DNA of 15,499 nt from NCBI GenBank assembly GCA_021810985.1, contig JAJZQA010000019.1, positions 1 to 15,499 on the forward strand. The letters are read 5' to 3'. A program made the position numbers and the translations under genes. Every line of letters starts with the position of its first letter. Positions within the stretch are counted from its first letter, which is position 1. Below the pieces are notes generated by a model. That model saw nothing but the letters and a program-made list of their open reading frames with translations. It was not told the origin of the DNA and did no database searches. The stretch is from Deltaproteobacteria bacterium. Lineage in GTDB: Bacteria > Desulfobacterota > Desulfuromonadia > Geobacterales > Geobacteraceae. Shown one piece after another: positions 14,480-15,499 of the stretch.

Positions 14480-15367
14480 ATGAAAAAAGAGATAGATGGG
14501 TTTTGCCGTTATCTGAGTGTCGAGCGGAATGTTTCTGTCCATACTCTCGACGCCTATCGAACCGACCTGGAGATGTTTCGCGAATTTGTTGCCAAGGAGC
14601 TGGGGCCATCCTTTGCGCTCGAAGCGGTCAGTCATCTGCTGATTCGTCGCTATCTGGCACGTCTGACAATCGATCACGCCAAAAGTACCCTGGGCCGCAA
14701 GCTTGCGGCGATCCGTTCTTTCTTTAAATATCTCATGAGGGAGGGGGCGGTCCGCAAGAACCCCGCGGAGCTCGTGAGTACGCCAAAGAAGGAGAAAAAG
14801 GTCCCGTATCACCTGGATATCGACGAAGTCACCTCCCTGGTCACGGCTCCGGCCGGCACCGATCTGCTGGCCCTGCGTGACCGGGCAATACTGGAGGCGC
14901 TGTATTCCAGCGGACTGCGGGTCAGCGAGTTGACCGGCCTGGATGTCGGCGGGGTGGATCTCGACGAAGGTCTCGTCCGGGTTCTCGGAAAAGGTGGCAA
15001 AGAACGGATCGTCCCGCTCGGCAGCCATGCCCGCTCCGCCATCGGAAATTATCTGGCGGCGAGAAAGAATCCCTCCTATGATGCACCCCTGCTGATTAAT
15101 GCGCGCGGCGGACGCCTCACCAGCCGCAGTGTCGGCCGTATCGTTGATAAATACATCCTCTACATTGCCGCCATGAAGAAAATTTCCCCTCACACCCTCC
15201 GCCATACCTTTGCCACCCATCTCCTCGAGGGTGGCGCCGACCTGCGTTCCATCCAGGAACTTCTCGGTCATTCCTCTCTCTCCACCACACAGAAGTATAC
15301 GCACGTTAGCATCGATCGCATTATGGAGGTCTATGACAAGGCTCATCCCAAGGCGCGGAAGAGCTGA
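14480..15367 (+). CDS. xerC: Tyrosine recombinase XerC
   Basis: A 295-residue site-specific recombinase that, with XerD, resolves chromosome dimers at dif. The N-terminal SAM-like DNA-binding domain spans about 1-90. The catalytic set is complete: R147 (SSGLRVSEL), K171 (LGKGGKERIVPL), H238 and R241 (SPHTLRHTFATH), H264 (LLGHSSLSTT) and nucleophile Y273 (QKYTHV). The C-terminus IMEVYDKAHPKA matches XerC (VYDxAHPRA-type ending) better than XerD. The ATG at 14480 gives the usual family length; the longer open frame to 14276 only overlaps the nitroreductase. No good ribosome binding site is visible, so translation may be coupled to the nitroreductase stop 4 bp before. Usual hslVU neighbours are not seen in the 132 bases that follow. 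It is a chromosomal-type Xer, not a mobile-element integrase. Confidence 0.92.
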   Translation: MKKEIDGFCRYLSVERNVSVHTLDAYRTDLEMFREFVAKELGPSFALEAVSHLLIRRYLARLTIDHAKSTLGRKLAAIRSFFKYLMREGAVRKNPAELVSTPKKEKKVPYHLDIDEVTSLVTAPAGTDLLALRDRAILEALYSSGLRVSELTGLDVGGVDLDEGLVRVLGKGGKERIVPLGSHARSAIGNYLAARKNPSYDAPLLINARGGRLTSRSVGRIVDKYILYIAAMKKISPHTLRHTFATHLLEGGADLRSIQELLGHSSLSTTQKYTHVSIDRIMEVYDKAHPKARKS

Positions 15368-15499
15368 CTTTGTTTTGGAATAATCCACTGAGGGCAGCGA
15401 TGTCCCGACGGACGTTACATGGAAAAATCGACAGTAGTTATACGTAGTATAAATGCCCAGAAGATGCACGCTGGTAAAAAAGAAGCCCCGCTCAAATGA
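15368..15499. other. Intergenic end of window
   Basis: I see no terminator after xerC and no convincing gene. A 26-codon open frame (15419-15499) ends exactly at the window edge without a good ribosome binding site. Confidence 0.5.

Noticed and set aside
14477..15469. 330-codon minus-strand open frame opposite xerC
   Set aside because: The plus strand encodes a complete Xer catalytic set; the reverse frame has no recognisable domain.
15419..15499. 26-residue open frame MEKSTVVIRSINAQKMHAGK... ending at the window edge
   Set aside because: It has no good ribosome binding site and no recognisable family, and is too short to separate from chance.

Overview
The window looks like chromosomal DNA from a GC-rich Gram-negative delta-proteobacterium, most likely the Geobacter/Desulfuromonadales group. 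This placement is inference from gene content and style: a CoA-disulfide-reductase-like protein fused to rhodanese, TusA and DsrE-like domains, a DUF3187 outer-membrane-type protein, a TIGR01977-type cysteine desulfurase, a TIGR01212 radical SAM protein and XerC. No rRNA, tRNA or CRISPR array was seen.

Layout. (1) 1-1303, plus: 3' part of the multidomain sulfur-transfer oxidoreductase. (2) 1365-3010: a complete-looking insertion sequence of the IS110 family, IS1111 subgroup, with its transposase on the minus strand. It has 11-bp subterminal inverted repeats and a 413-base non-coding region downstream of the transposase, where this subgroup encodes its bridge/seek RNA. It sits inside a strong palindrome whose two halves now lie either side of it. 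(3) 3061-3726, plus: an endonuclease III-like DNA glycosylase, overlapping tail to tail with (4) a minus-strand group: TIGR01212 radical SAM protein (3716-4636), cysteine desulfurase-like PLP enzyme (4821-5963) and DUF3187 beta-barrel protein (5972-7048). The last two are 8 bp apart and probably co-transcribed. (5) From 7256, a divergent plus-strand group of exported proteins: a VanW-domain protein, overlapped by 4 bp by a small secreted protein with a possible AMMECR1-like fold, then a 1714-residue alpha-2-macroglobulin (A2M) with an intact CxEQ thioester motif. (6) Nitroreductase-family protein (13975-14475) and XerC tyrosine recombinase (14480-15367), 4 bp apart.

Most genes are housekeeping or conserved accessory genes. 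The two parts most worth a second look are the insertion sequence and the VanW / small secreted protein / A2M cluster. For the insertion sequence, the ends, a CTG core repeat, the pre-insertion target hairpin and a promoter that appears only in the circular form can all be read from the sequence. The cluster looks like a periplasmic envelope-protection locus and lacks the usual adjacent penicillin-binding protein 1C gene.
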